Shown piece after piece: positions 16,001-24,649 of a DNA stretch of 64,000 nucleotides. The DNA is taken from the NCBI RefSeq assembly GCF_001570965.1, contig NZ_BCSR01000001.1:158294-222293 (forward strand), given 5' to 3'. The translations under genes were made by a program, and so were the position numbers. Position 1 is the first letter of the stretch. Each line of letters starts with the position of its first letter. Source of the DNA: Janibacter corallicola NBRC 107790. Lineage in GTDB: Bacteria > Actinomycetota > Actinomycetes > Actinomycetales > Dermatophilaceae. The notes under the pieces were generated by a model, which had not been told where the DNA came from, did no database searches, and saw only the letters and a list, made by a program, of their open reading frames with translations.

Positions 16001-16774
16001 CTAGTGGCTGCCGTCGAGAAGGCTGCCTGTGCCGGGGACGTGCGTGGACAGGCCGAGGTCCTGCAGGATCGCCCAGGCGGTGGCGACCGCGGCGGAGATC
16101 ACCGGCTTTCCGTAAGCGTCCTCGACCGCCTGTATGGCAGCGAGCGACGGCATCTGCACACAGGCCGACAGCACCAGGACGTCGGCCTCCTCCAGCGCCC
16201 GTGGGTCGAGGCGCTTCCAGTGCTCGACGAGGTCGGTCGGATCGAGGTTGGCCACCGCGATGTTGTCGGAGACCTCGAGCGAGAGGGTGTCGAGGACCTC
16301 GATGTTCGCGTCCTCGACGTAGTTGGCCACCAGCGTGGTCAGGGGCTTCATGTACGGAGTCACCATGACGACCCGGCGGGCGTCCAGGGCTGCGAGCCCG
16401 CGGAGCAGTGCACCAGCGCTGCTGATGACCGGGGAGGTCACTCCTTCGCTCTCGAGTGCGGCGCGCATCTGGTCCTCGGCGGTGCAGTGGTAGCCGGGCC
16501 CCTGGGCCATGATCGCCACGAGGCAGGCGGAGGCGACGGCATCCGGCCGGGCGTCGGCCAGCTCGAGAGCGGCCCGGTCGGTCTGGGCGTTCATGGCCTT
16601 GAGCTCCTCCGGAGTCACGTGCTTCATGCGCATCCGGCTGGAGTGGAACACGAACCGGTCCTCGGGGTGCACCTGGCTGCGGCGCCCGAAGATCTCGGGA
16701 AGCTCCGTCTCCATCGTCAGATTCGAGCTCGGGACGATCAGGCCGATGTGGCGCGTCGAGTCAGTGAGAGTCAT
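16001..16774 (-). CDS. nicE: Maleate cis-trans isomerase (Asp/Glu racemase superfamily), last step of nicotinate catabolism
   Basis: 257 aa. The family converts maleate to fumarate using two opposing Cys; here Cys84 (VASACLVAIM) and Cys205 (LVLSACVQMPS) sit where the two catalytic Cys are expected. The N-terminus RHIGLIVPSSNLTMETELP matches the Asp/Glu racemase-type start. The product enters the TCA cycle. The gene is divergent from nicX across a 282-nt control region containing repeated ACGAATCAT elements, one of them 3 nt upstream of this start codon. The other racemase-superfamily options (arylmalonate decarboxylase, hydantoin racemase) are less likely given the complete nic pathway next door. 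Confidence 0.88.
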   Translation of the reverse strand: MTLTDSTRHIGLIVPSSNLTMETELPEIFGRRSQVHPEDRFVFHSSRMRMKHVTPEELKAMNAQTDRAALELADARPDAVASACLVAIMAQGPGYHCTAEDQMRAALESEGVTSPVISSAGALLRGLAALDARRVVMVTPYMKPLTTLVANYVEDANIEVLDTLSLEVSDNIAVANLDPTDLVEHWKRLDPRALEEADVLVLSACVQMPSLAAIQAVEDAYGKPVISAAVATAWAILQDLGLSTHVPGTGSLLDGSH

Positions 16775-16776
16775 AG

Positions 16777-17021
16777 ATGATTCGTACACGAAGAAATGCA
16801 TCGATGGCAAGGGGTGGCGAAGAGCGGTTTTCGGGCGATCCGGTGGGGGGCGCCAGAGTGGGGTGACGGCGCGAAAGTGGTGATATAAGCGCCAGAAACA
16901 AGGGGTTTTGGGGCTCTGTGCGACGCCCCGGCAGGTCGTTGCCGGCATCGCTCCAGGTGGCAACGCGAAGCCGGGTGACCCCTTGACTCGGCACGAATCA
17001 TGCGTATAGAAATGAGTTCGT
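16777..17021. promoter_or_regulatory. Divergent nicE/nicX control region with repeated candidate operator
   Basis: ACGAATCAT appears on the minus strand at 16777-16785 beside nicE and on the plus strand at 16993-17001 inside the nicX promoter. A partner ATGAGTTCGT (17012-17021) faces the second copy, giving an inverted repeat ACGAA-TCAT / ATGA-g-TTCGT that straddles the -10 box. TTCGT-AC-ACGAA at 16781-16792 is a further small palindrome overlapping the first copy. The arrangement fits binding of the MarR-type regulator encoded at the end of the cluster. The remainder of the gap holds no recognisable gene. Confidence 0.6.
16983..17010 (+). promoter_or_regulatory. Sigma-70-type promoter for the nicX operon
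   Basis: TTGACT (16983-16988) and TATAGA (17005-17010) are separated by 16 nt, a near-consensus housekeeping promoter. The predicted transcription start near 17017 lies downstream of an in-frame ATG at 17000, which argues that translation of nicX starts at 17057 instead. Confidence 0.65.
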
Positions 17022-17056
17022 ACTTCGCTCAGAGCCGAGTTGAGAGAGAGATCGAG

Positions 17057-18088
17057 ATGAACCAGCTGACCTCAGCGGACCTCGTTCAGGCGTTCACGGA
17101 AGAGCTGCACCTGTGCAAGCTCCAGCCGAACGAGCACGTCGTCGTGCTGGCAGAGCCGTCGAGTCGCCAGGACTACGTGGCCGCCTCCTTTGCGGCGGCC
17201 AAGGCCTGCGGCGCCCACGTCGTGGCGGCGACGGTCCCGGGTGGGAACCCTGACCCGGTACCGAGCACGCACACCGGAGCCGGCCCCGGACTGAGCTCGG
17301 TCCTGCAGGACTCGGTGGCCCAGAACCTGCTCAAGGAGGCCGACCTCGTGCTCGACCTGACGCGGGAGGGCTTCATCCACGCGCCGATCCAGGACGAGAT
17401 CCTGGGGGCGGGGACGCGCATCCTCTTCGTCTGCGATGCTCCCGACGTCCTCGTCCGCAACATGCCCACGGCACAGGACAAGGACCGCGTGCTGGCCGGG
17501 CAGAACCTCGTGAACGAGTCGACGACCATGCGGGTCACGAGCCGGGCCGGGACGGACCTCACCGTCGACCTGCACAACGTGCGCTGCGACTTCCAGGTCG
17601 GGTTCGCGGACGACCCCGGTCGATGGGACCACTGGCCGAGCACGATGGTGCTGTGCTGGCCGGAGATCTCCGATGGCCAGATCGTCCTCGCGCCGGGAGA
17701 CATCATCCTGCCGTTCAAGGAGTACATCCGCGAGGCGGTCACCCTCGAGGTCTCCGGCGGTCACATCGACACCGTCAGCGGCGGGGCCGACGCGCACATG
17801 ATCGAGACCTACTTCGGCGACTCCGACGACAAGTGGGCGCGCTACCTCTCCCACATGGGGTGGGGCCTGATGAAGAGCGCGGACTGGTTCGCCCAGGCGA
17901 TGTACGCCAAGCACGAGGTCATGGGCATGGAGGCCAGGGCCTTTGCCGGAAACTTCCTGTGGTCCACCGGGCCGCACCCGGTGCTGCACCGCGACTCCTA
18001 CGCCCACCTCGACATCGCCATGCGTGGCTGCACCGTGGAGCTCGACGGGCGCACCGTCGTGGCCGACGGAACCCTCATCGAGCCCTGA
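17057..18088 (+). CDS. nicX: 2,5-dihydroxypyridine 5,6-dioxygenase, Fe(II)-dependent
   Basis: 343 aa from ATG 17057, close to the roughly 350 aa of Pseudomonas NicX. Members resemble M29 leucyl aminopeptidases but are ring-cleaving dioxygenases that turn 2,5-dihydroxypyridine into N-formylmaleamate. Candidate iron ligands are His266 (YLSHMGWG) and the His317-x-Asp319 pair (YAHLDIAM), matching the His and HxD pattern described for NicX. The start was chosen because the -35/-10 elements overlap the alternative ATG at 17000, and because of a GAGAGAG stretch just upstream of 17057. It is first of the rightward nic operon, 47 nt before the monooxygenase gene. Confidence 0.9.
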   Translation: MNQLTSADLVQAFTEELHLCKLQPNEHVVVLAEPSSRQDYVAASFAAAKACGAHVVAATVPGGNPDPVPSTHTGAGPGLSSVLQDSVAQNLLKEADLVLDLTREGFIHAPIQDEILGAGTRILFVCDAPDVLVRNMPTAQDKDRVLAGQNLVNESTTMRVTSRAGTDLTVDLHNVRCDFQVGFADDPGRWDHWPSTMVLCWPEISDGQIVLAPGDIILPFKEYIREAVTLEVSGGHIDTVSGGADAHMIETYFGDSDDKWARYLSHMGWGLMKSADWFAQAMYAKHEVMGMEARAFAGNFLWSTGPHPVLHRDSYAHLDIAMRGCTVELDGRTVVADGTLIEP

Positions 18089-18135
18089 CCCACCCCCCTC
18101 CGTCCCCTGTCCCCTCCACGTCCAAGGAGTCATTC

Positions 18136-19404
18136 GTGTCCATGAGTCAATCCCTCGAGGTCGTCCTCGTCGGCGGCGGCCTCGGCGGCCTCACCGCTGC
18201 CCTCGCCATGCGCCAGCAGGGCCTGCGCGTCACCGTCCTCGAGCGCGCCGACGAGCTCGGCGAGGTCGGCGCAGGCATCCAGACCGCGCCCAATGCCGCC
18301 AGGGTCCTGATGGGTCTGGGTCTGCTGCCGGAGCTGGAGAGGATCAAGACGGAGCCGCAGGACCAGGTCCGGCGTCGGTGGAAGGACGGCAGCGTCATCG
18401 GCCTCACGGCGCTGGGCCTGCACGTCAAGGACATCTACAACGCCCCCTACTGGCACTACCACCGCGCCGACCTCCATCAGGTCATCCACGACGCGTGCGT
18501 CGATCCAGCGGGTCACGGGCCCGTGGTGGAGGTCGTCACCGGCGCGCAGGCCAACGATGTCGACCAGAGCGACCCGGCCCGACCGGTCGTCATCACCTCC
18601 GACGGACGCCGCTTCCAGGGTGATGTCGTCGTCGGCGCTGACGGCATCCGCTCAGCGGTCAGGGACGCACTCGGCGCCGAGGACACTCTCGAGTTCTCCG
18701 GCGAGATGGCCTACCGGGTGCTCGTTCCGGGTGACGCGATCCGTGAGGACCCGGCGACACGCTGGCTGGTCGACCGCTTCCAGAGCACCATCTGGTACGG
18801 CCCGGACCGGCACCTCGTCCACTACATGATCCGTGGCGGAGACATGCTGAACATCGTGGCGATCGTCCCCGCCGACGACGACATCGCCCGCACCTGGTCC
18901 CGTCCCGCGACGGTCGAGGAGATGCTCGAGCAGTACCGGGACTGGGACGACCGTGTCGCCGCGATGCTCTCCAAGGCCGGAGACGATTGCAGCGTCTGGG
19001 CCATGTACCACCGCCGCCGCGACCCGGTCTGGGTCGACAACCATGTCGCGCTGCTCGGGGATGCCTGCCACGCCATGCTGCCCTACCAGGCGCAGGGTGC
19101 TTCGCAGGCCATGGAGGATGCGGGAGTGCTGGCCGAGGAGCTCGGCGCGGTGACCCGTGAGGACATCCCGGCTGCCCTGGCCCGGTACGTCTCGCGCCGC
19201 TCCAAGCACGCGGGCATGGTCCAGGACGCCTCCTTCCGGAACAAGGACTTCTACCACCTGCCGGACGGGCCGGAGCAGGAGGAGCGGGACAAGAAGCTGG
19301 CGACCTTCAACGGCGAGTCCGACGTTTCCTACGACTGGCTCTGGAGCGGCAGTCCGCTCAACAACGCAGACACCGAGTCATACCACTACCAGTTCCGTCG
19401 CTGA
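18136..19404 (+). CDS. nicC: FAD-dependent 6-hydroxynicotinate 3-monooxygenase
   Basis: 422 aa. The GTG at 18136 is 6 nt after AAGGAGT and is preferred; an ATG two codons on is possible. Class A flavoprotein hydroxylase: VVLVGGGLGGLTAALAMRQ supplies the GxGxxG dinucleotide fold, VVGADGIRSAVRDAL the DG motif and LLGDACHAMLPYQAQGASQAMEDA the GD motif. NicC performs decarboxylative hydroxylation of 6-hydroxynicotinate to 2,5-dihydroxypyridine using NADH and O2. By sequence alone salicylate 1-hydroxylase is a near relative; the surrounding nic genes decide the call. It lies between the dioxygenase that uses its product and the transporter. Confidence 0.87.
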   Translation: MSMSQSLEVVLVGGGLGGLTAALAMRQQGLRVTVLERADELGEVGAGIQTAPNAARVLMGLGLLPELERIKTEPQDQVRRRWKDGSVIGLTALGLHVKDIYNAPYWHYHRADLHQVIHDACVDPAGHGPVVEVVTGAQANDVDQSDPARPVVITSDGRRFQGDVVVGADGIRSAVRDALGAEDTLEFSGEMAYRVLVPGDAIREDPATRWLVDRFQSTIWYGPDRHLVHYMIRGGDMLNIVAIVPADDDIARTWSRPATVEEMLEQYRDWDDRVAAMLSKAGDDCSVWAMYHRRRDPVWVDNHVALLGDACHAMLPYQAQGASQAMEDAGVLAEELGAVTREDIPAALARYVSRRSKHAGMVQDASFRNKDFYHLPDGPEQEERDKKLATFNGESDVSYDWLWSGSPLNNADTESYHYQFRR

Positions 19405-19450
19405 GCGACTGCTCGAGCGGCTCCGGGCCTATCAATCAATGGAGATACGT

Positions 19451-20851
19451 ATGCGCACTGGAGACCAGATCGTCCAGGACCTTCCCTGGAAATGGAATGT
19501 GCAAGGCAAGATCTTCCTCATCGGCGGACTCGGGTACCTGTTCGACGCGTGGGACATCGCGCTCAACGGCTTCCTGACTCCACTCGTCGCGCTCGACTTC
19601 GACCTGTCGACGGGAGCCCGCGGCTATGTCGCGACGGCGAATCTCGTCGGCATGGCGGTCGGCGCGATCGTCTGGGGAAGCATTGCCGACCGACTCGGCC
19701 GCAAGAGGGCCTTCAGCATCACCTTGGCGATCTTCGCCCTGTTCTCCGTCCTCGGCGCCTTCTCCCCGAACTACGAGGTCTTCCTCGCGTTCCGTTTCAT
19801 CGCCGGATTCGGACTGGGTGGATGCATCCCCGTGGACTACGCGATCGTCGGTGAGTTCTCACCGAAGCGGGTGCGCGGAAAGGTGCTGACGGCCCTCGAC
19901 CTCTTCTGGCCGATCGGTGCGACCCTGGCGGGGCTGTCGGCGTGGGCCCTGCTCGGTGTGGACCACAACTGGCGCGTGATGCTCGGCATCATGGTGCTCC
20001 CGGCCCTCCTCACGTTCTGGGTGCGCAGAGGTGTGCCCGAGTCGCCCATCTACCTGGCGAAGGTCGGTCGTGAGGCGGAGGCGCGCGAGGTCATCGATCG
20101 GCTCGTTCGTGCGACGGGCGCCACGCCGGAGGACTACGAGATCAAGCCGCCGGTGGTCGAGGCGAAGGTCAACGGCTTCGTGGCTGCTGCTCGGCAGCTG
20201 CGCATGATCTGGGGCCGGATGCCGATGATCACGCTCACCGCGTGGATGCTCTTCGTGAGCATCATGGTCGTCTACTACGCCGCGCTCAGCTGGCTGCCGA
20301 CCCTCCTGTCCGACGCCGGCGCCTCGTTCACGGTGGCCTTCCTGGGCTCGACCATCATGAGCGCCATCGGCATCTTCGGGTGTGCGCTGTCGACCTACCT
20401 GGTCGACATCACCGGTCGCAAGTGGCTCCTGGGAGTGAGCGCCAGCCTGGGGTCGGTCGCCCTGGTCGGTATCGGGGCAACCCTCGAGATGACCGGTCTG
20501 GCACTCATCGCCATCGGGGTCTTCGGTTTCGTCATCCAGATGGCGATCCCGGTCCTGTACGCCTACATCGCAGAGATGTACCCGACCGAGGTCAGGGCGA
20601 GCGGCTTCGCGTGGTCCTCCTCCGCCAGCCGGGTCGCGACCGGGCTCACACCGCTGCTGTTCAGCGCGTGGATGTTCCCGGTCCTGGGCAAGGTCACCAC
20701 CTTCCTCGTCCTGATGGTCCTCGTGTTCATCTCCGTCGCGATGATGGTGAAGTTCGCCCCCGAGACCAAGGGGATGGATCTGGACGCGGTGACCGACGAC
20801 CGTGACGTGGACGCCGCACCGACGTCCGCGCCGGCCGCCGCGTTCGAGTGA
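19451..20851 (+). CDS. MFS transporter, probable nicotinate (or pathway intermediate) uptake permease
   Basis: 466 aa from ATG 19451, which has GGAG 6 nt upstream; an earlier ATG at 19439 lacks one. Twelve predicted helices. The SP/AAHS-type motifs are present: loop 2-3 DRLGRKRA, GFGLGGCIPVDYAIVGEFSP in helix 4-5, and AEMYPTEVRASGF at helix 10-11. These match MFS carriers for aromatic and heteroaromatic acids, including niacin transporters of the NiaP group. Its place between the monooxygenase and hydroxylase genes supports nicotinate import, equivalent in role to Pseudomonas NicT or NicP, though the substrate is not proven. Confidence 0.85.
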   Translation: MRTGDQIVQDLPWKWNVQGKIFLIGGLGYLFDAWDIALNGFLTPLVALDFDLSTGARGYVATANLVGMAVGAIVWGSIADRLGRKRAFSITLAIFALFSVLGAFSPNYEVFLAFRFIAGFGLGGCIPVDYAIVGEFSPKRVRGKVLTALDLFWPIGATLAGLSAWALLGVDHNWRVMLGIMVLPALLTFWVRRGVPESPIYLAKVGREAEAREVIDRLVRATGATPEDYEIKPPVVEAKVNGFVAAARQLRMIWGRMPMITLTAWMLFVSIMVVYYAALSWLPTLLSDAGASFTVAFLGSTIMSAIGIFGCALSTYLVDITGRKWLLGVSASLGSVALVGIGATLEMTGLALIAIGVFGFVIQMAIPVLYAYIAEMYPTEVRASGFAWSSSASRVATGLTPLLFSAWMFPVLGKVTTFLVLMVLVFISVAMMVKFAPETKGMDLDAVTDDRDVDAAPTSAPAAAFE

Positions 20852-20904
20852 TCACCCGCATGTGAGATCCCAGCACGGCCACACCTCTACGACCCAGGAG
20901 TCCT

Positions 20905-21738
20905 GTGAAACCCGCACCCGTCAACTACCACCGCGCGGCCAGCGTCGGCGATGCGCTCGCCCTGCTGAGCGAGTTCGGTGAGGAGTCGAAGGTCATCGCC
21001 GGTGGACAGTCGCTCGTCCCGATGATGAGCTTCCGGCTGGCGCGACCCGAGCACCTCGTCGACATCACCAGGGTCCCGGGTCTCGATGCCATCGAGCTCG
21101 TCGACGACGAGCTGGCGATCGGCGCTCTGACCACGCACCAGGCGGTGCTCGAGAGCCCGATCGTCCGTGGGAGCCGTGGCCATCGCATGGTTGCGACGAC
21201 GATGCGCCACGTCGGGCACCTGCCGATTCGTACCCGCGGGACCGTGGGCGGCAGCATCGCCCACGCCGACGGCTCCGCCGAGTGGCCGCTCCTGTGCGTC
21301 CTCCTCGGAGCGAGGATCGTCGCCGAGGGCTCCACCGGCGAGCGGGAGATCGCCGCCGAGGAGTTCTTCTTCGGTCTCTACACGACGGCGCTCGAGATGG
21401 ACGAGATCGTCACTCGCGTGGTCCTTCCCGCGGCCGAGGGGGCCACCGGGTTCGCCGAGTACGGCCTGCGGCACGGCGACTTCGCCCTGGCTGCGGCGGG
21501 AGTGGTTCTCCCGTCGCCCGGAGGGGCAGCCGGGTCCCGGGTCGTGGTCAGCGGGGCCGCTCCGGCTCCGAGCCGACTGCCACGGGCCGAGTCCGCACTG
21601 GACGACGAGGCAGACGAGGCCGCGCTGCGGACAGCCGTCGGCGCCGACCTCGACGACCTCGAGGTGGACGACGACTACCAGCGCGGCCTGGTGACCGGCA
21701 TGGTCACCGATGCCGTGGAGGAGGCACGGAAGCGATGA
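20905..21738 (+). CDS. Molybdenum hydroxylase FAD-binding (medium) subunit, probable nicotinate dehydrogenase
   Basis: 277 aa. The CoxM/XDH-B FAD domain is evident: VIAGGQSLVPMMSFRLARPEHLVDI near residues 31-55 and LPIRTRGTVGGSIAHADGSAEWPLL near 108-132, both flavin-contacting loops. It passes electrons from the iron-sulfur subunit through FAD to an acceptor. First of three hydroxylase genes in the order M-L-S; the stop overlaps the large-subunit ATG by 4 nt. It follows the transporter by 53 nt with CAGGAGTCC upstream, so it may have a boosted or separate translation signal. Confidence 0.9.
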   Translation: MKPAPVNYHRAASVGDALALLSEFGEESKVIAGGQSLVPMMSFRLARPEHLVDITRVPGLDAIELVDDELAIGALTTHQAVLESPIVRGSRGHRMVATTMRHVGHLPIRTRGTVGGSIAHADGSAEWPLLCVLLGARIVAEGSTGEREIAAEEFFFGLYTTALEMDEIVTRVVLPAAEGATGFAEYGLRHGDFALAAAGVVLPSPGGAAGSRVVVSGAAPAPSRLPRAESALDDEADEAALRTAVGADLDDLEVDDDYQRGLVTGMVTDAVEEARKR

Positions 21739-24143
21739 GCACACCTGAGCAGCCATCGAGCGGGGAGGCCACGCTGCGCTCTCCCACGATGTCCCGGGAC
21801 GGGGCCTTCATCGGTGCAGGGGTCCGTCGGCGTGAGGACCCCCGGCTCCTGACGGGCGCCGGGCGATTCGTCGACGACATCGACCTGACCGGGCAGCTCC
21901 ATGCCCAGTTCGTCCGCAGTCGGGTCGCCTTCGGGCGGATCCTCGAGGTCGACCTCGAGGCCGCTCGCGCGGTGCCCGGCGTCGTGGCCGCCTTCTCGGC
22001 GGACGACCTCGTGATGGCCCCGATCACCGCCCTCCTCGACCGGCCCTTCGAGCAGTTCCGACCGACCGACATGCCCGTCCTCGCCCACGACGTCGTGCGC
22101 TTCATCGGTGAGCCGATCGCCATCGTCATCGCACGGACGCCGCACGCCGCGGAGGACGGCGTGGAGGCTGCGCGCGTGGAGTACGAGGAGTACGAGGCGA
22201 TCGTCTCCGCCGACGCCGCGATGGCCGACGGCGCCCGGCGGATCCACGACGGGGCTCCGGACAATGTCCTCGTCGACGTCTCCCTCTTCGACACACCCGG
22301 GGTGGACGACGCCTTCGAGCGAGCGGCCCGGGTCATCGAGGTCTCCCTGGACACGGGGCGGCAGAACGCGCTGCCGATGGAGACGCGGGCGGCCCTGGCC
22401 CAGTGGGACGCGCGTGAGTCCCAGCTCGTGCTCCACACCCCCACCCAGGTGCCGCACCTCGTGCGTACCGCCACGGCGGCCAGCCTGGGGTTGCCCGAAC
22501 GCCAGGTGCGCGTCGTCGTCCCCGACATGGGCGGTGGCTTCGGCATCAAGTGCGTCGTCGGGCGCGAGGAGATGGCGGTCGCCGCGGCGGCCAAACGCAT
22601 CGGCAAGCCGGTCAAGTGGATCGAGGACCGCAAGGACGCCCTCACCGCCTCGTTCCTCGCCCGGGAGCAGCACTACACGGCGCGGGCGGCCTTCGCGGAG
22701 GACGGTGAGTTCCTCGCGCTGGACGTCGACGTGGCCTGCGACATGGGTGCCTATTCGTGCTACCCCTTCACGGCCGGCATCGAACCCCTCATGGCTTCCG
22801 CCGAGATGCCCGGGGTCTACCGACTCGGCGCCTACCGCGTGCGGGCCCTCGCGGTCGCGAGCAACAAGGCGCCGTCCGCCCCGTACCGAGGGGTCTCGCG
22901 CCCCCAGTACGTCATGCTTCTCGAGCAGATCATGGACCGAGCAGGGCGAGCCCTCGCCATGGACCCGCTCGACGTGCGCCGGCGCAACCTCATCACCGAG
23001 TTCCCCTACACGTCGATCAACAACATCACGTACGACCCCGGCTCCTACCTGGAGTCGCTCGACCTGTGCGAGCAGATGGTCCGCGAGGAGGGGTGGTACG
23101 AGTGGCAGAGCCGCGCCCGCGAGCAGGGACGCCACATCGGCATCGGTTACGCGTGCTTCAGCGAGCGGACCGGGTACGGCAGCTCGGCCTTCGCCGCTCG
23201 CAAGATGCTCGTCGTCCCCGGCTTCGACATCTCCGACATCCGGATGGATCTCGACGGGACCATCACCGTCACGAGCGGCACGATGAGTCACGGTCAGAGC
23301 CACGAGACGACGATGGCCCAGGTCGTCGCCGATGCATTGCAGGTCGACGTCGAACGGGTCCAGCTGCACCAGGGCGACACCGACCGCATCACATACGGGT
23401 TCGGCACCTTCGCCTCGCGGTCGGCAGTCATCGGGGCCAGCGCCGTGCAGCTCGCCTCGCGTGCTCTCGGGGACGACCTCGTCGAGATCGCCGCGCACTT
23501 GATGGAGACCAACACGGACAACCTCCACCTGCGGGACGGCGCGGTCCAGCGACGGGACCTACCCGACCAGCGGCTCACCTACGAGCAGATCGCGAACGTG
23601 GCCTACCTCCAGTCGCACCGGCTGCCGAAGGGCGTCAGTCCCGGCCTCCACGCGTCGGCCTCCTTCGACGTCACCAACGACGGCACCTTCTCCAACGCCA
23701 CCCAGGCAGCTGTCGTGGAGCTGGACGCGACCACGGGCGCCGTGCAGATCCTGCGCTACTTCTGCGTCGAGGACTGCGGCGTGGCGATCAACCCGACCGT
23801 CGTCGAGGGGCAGGCCCGCGGTGGCATCGCCCAGGGGATCGCCGGAGCGCTCTACGAGGAGATCACCTACGACGCCAACGGGGAGCCCTCGTGCGCAAGC
23901 TTCATGGACTACTGCGTCCCGACGGCGATGGAGACCCCCGACATCAGGATGGCCCACCTCGAGACGCCGTGCATCTACAACGAGACCGGCGCGAAGGGGG
24001 CGGGAGAGGGCGGGACCATCGGGGCTCCGGGCGCCCTCCTCGGGGCGGTCAACGACGCACTCCACCGCACCGGGTCCCAGATCGACCGGACACCCATCAC
24101 CCCGCGCGCCGTGCAGGCCGCACTCTCAGGAGGTACCCGATGA
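21735..24143 (+). CDS. Molybdenum hydroxylase large (Mo-cofactor) subunit, probable nicotinate dehydrogenase catalytic chain
   Basis: 802 aa starting at ATG 21735 (ATGA overlap). Xanthine-oxidase family: an N-terminal a/b-hammerhead domain (GAGVRRREDPRLLTGAGRFVDDI), Mo-cofactor loops including PDMGGGFGIK and GTMSHGQSHETTMAQ, and the C-terminal catalytic Glu segment GAGEGGTIGAPGAL. The loop that in CO dehydrogenase reads AYRCSFR is PYRGVSRP here, without the selenium/copper-binding Cys, so this is a hydroxylase, not a CODH. In the nic context it should add a hydroxyl at C6 of nicotinate with water as oxygen source. It needs molybdenum cofactor (cytosine dinucleotide type in relatives). Specificity is inferred from neighbours. 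Confidence 0.88.
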   Translation: MSTPEQPSSGEATLRSPTMSRDGAFIGAGVRRREDPRLLTGAGRFVDDIDLTGQLHAQFVRSRVAFGRILEVDLEAARAVPGVVAAFSADDLVMAPITALLDRPFEQFRPTDMPVLAHDVVRFIGEPIAIVIARTPHAAEDGVEAARVEYEEYEAIVSADAAMADGARRIHDGAPDNVLVDVSLFDTPGVDDAFERAARVIEVSLDTGRQNALPMETRAALAQWDARESQLVLHTPTQVPHLVRTATAASLGLPERQVRVVVPDMGGGFGIKCVVGREEMAVAAAAKRIGKPVKWIEDRKDALTASFLAREQHYTARAAFAEDGEFLALDVDVACDMGAYSCYPFTAGIEPLMASAEMPGVYRLGAYRVRALAVASNKAPSAPYRGVSRPQYVMLLEQIMDRAGRALAMDPLDVRRRNLITEFPYTSINNITYDPGSYLESLDLCEQMVREEGWYEWQSRAREQGRHIGIGYACFSERTGYGSSAFAARKMLVVPGFDISDIRMDLDGTITVTSGTMSHGQSHETTMAQVVADALQVDVERVQLHQGDTDRITYGFGTFASRSAVIGASAVQLASRALGDDLVEIAAHLMETNTDNLHLRDGAVQRRDLPDQRLTYEQIANVAYLQSHRLPKGVSPGLHASASFDVTNDGTFSNATQAAVVELDATTGAVQILRYFCVEDCGVAINPTVVEGQARGGIAQGIAGALYEEITYDANGEPSCASFMDYCVPTAMETPDIRMAHLETPCIYNETGAKGAGEGGTIGAPGALLGAVNDALHRTGSQIDRTPITPRAVQAALSGGTR

Positions 24144-24649
24144 ATGACCGCCATCTCATCGAGTTGACCGTCAATGGTGAGGAGCACGAACTCCTCGTCG
24201 AGGCCCGCGAGACCCTCGTCGACGTGCTTCGCCACCGGGTCGGAGCCACCGGCACCCACGTCGCCTGCGAACACGGGATCTGCGGTGCGTGCACCGTGCT
24301 CGTCGACGGGGAGCCGACGCGATCCTGCCTCGTGCTGGGGGTCATGGCCGACGGCAGTGAGGTCCGGACCGTCGAGTCGCTCGCCGACGAAGGCGGCCTG
24401 AACGACCTCCAGGAGGCCTTCACGGACTGCCACTCGCTGCAGTGCGGGTTCTGCACTCCCGGGATGCTCATGCTCGCCGAGGGGGGCATCCCCCACCTGG
24501 AGAGCTCCGACAGGGAAGAGATCCGAGAGCTCGTCTCGGCCAACCTCTGTCGCTGCACGGGCTACGAGACCATCGTCGACGCAGTCGGCCGGGTCGCCCG
24601 GCACCGCCGCGGCGAGACCCCGGACACCTCCGAAGGAGCACCCGCATGA
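24140..24649 (+). CDS. Molybdenum hydroxylase (2Fe-2S) small subunit
   Basis: 169 aa with GGAGG 7 nt before ATG. Two iron-sulfur clusters are readable: a plant-type ferredoxin site CEHGICGACTVLVDG (three Cys) with a fourth Cys in TRSC, and the four-helix domain site CGFCTPGM with CRCTGY. This is the electron relay between the Mo centre and FAD. Overlaps the large-subunit gene and the CoxG gene by 4 nt each, so the set is translationally coupled. A short acidic tail (GETPDTSEGAPA) is not conserved-looking. Confidence 0.93.
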   Translation: MNDRHLIELTVNGEEHELLVEARETLVDVLRHRVGATGTHVACEHGICGACTVLVDGEPTRSCLVLGVMADGSEVRTVESLADEGGLNDLQEAFTDCHSLQCGFCTPGMLMLAEGGIPHLESSDREEIRELVSANLCRCTGYETIVDAVGRVARHRRGETPDTSEGAPA

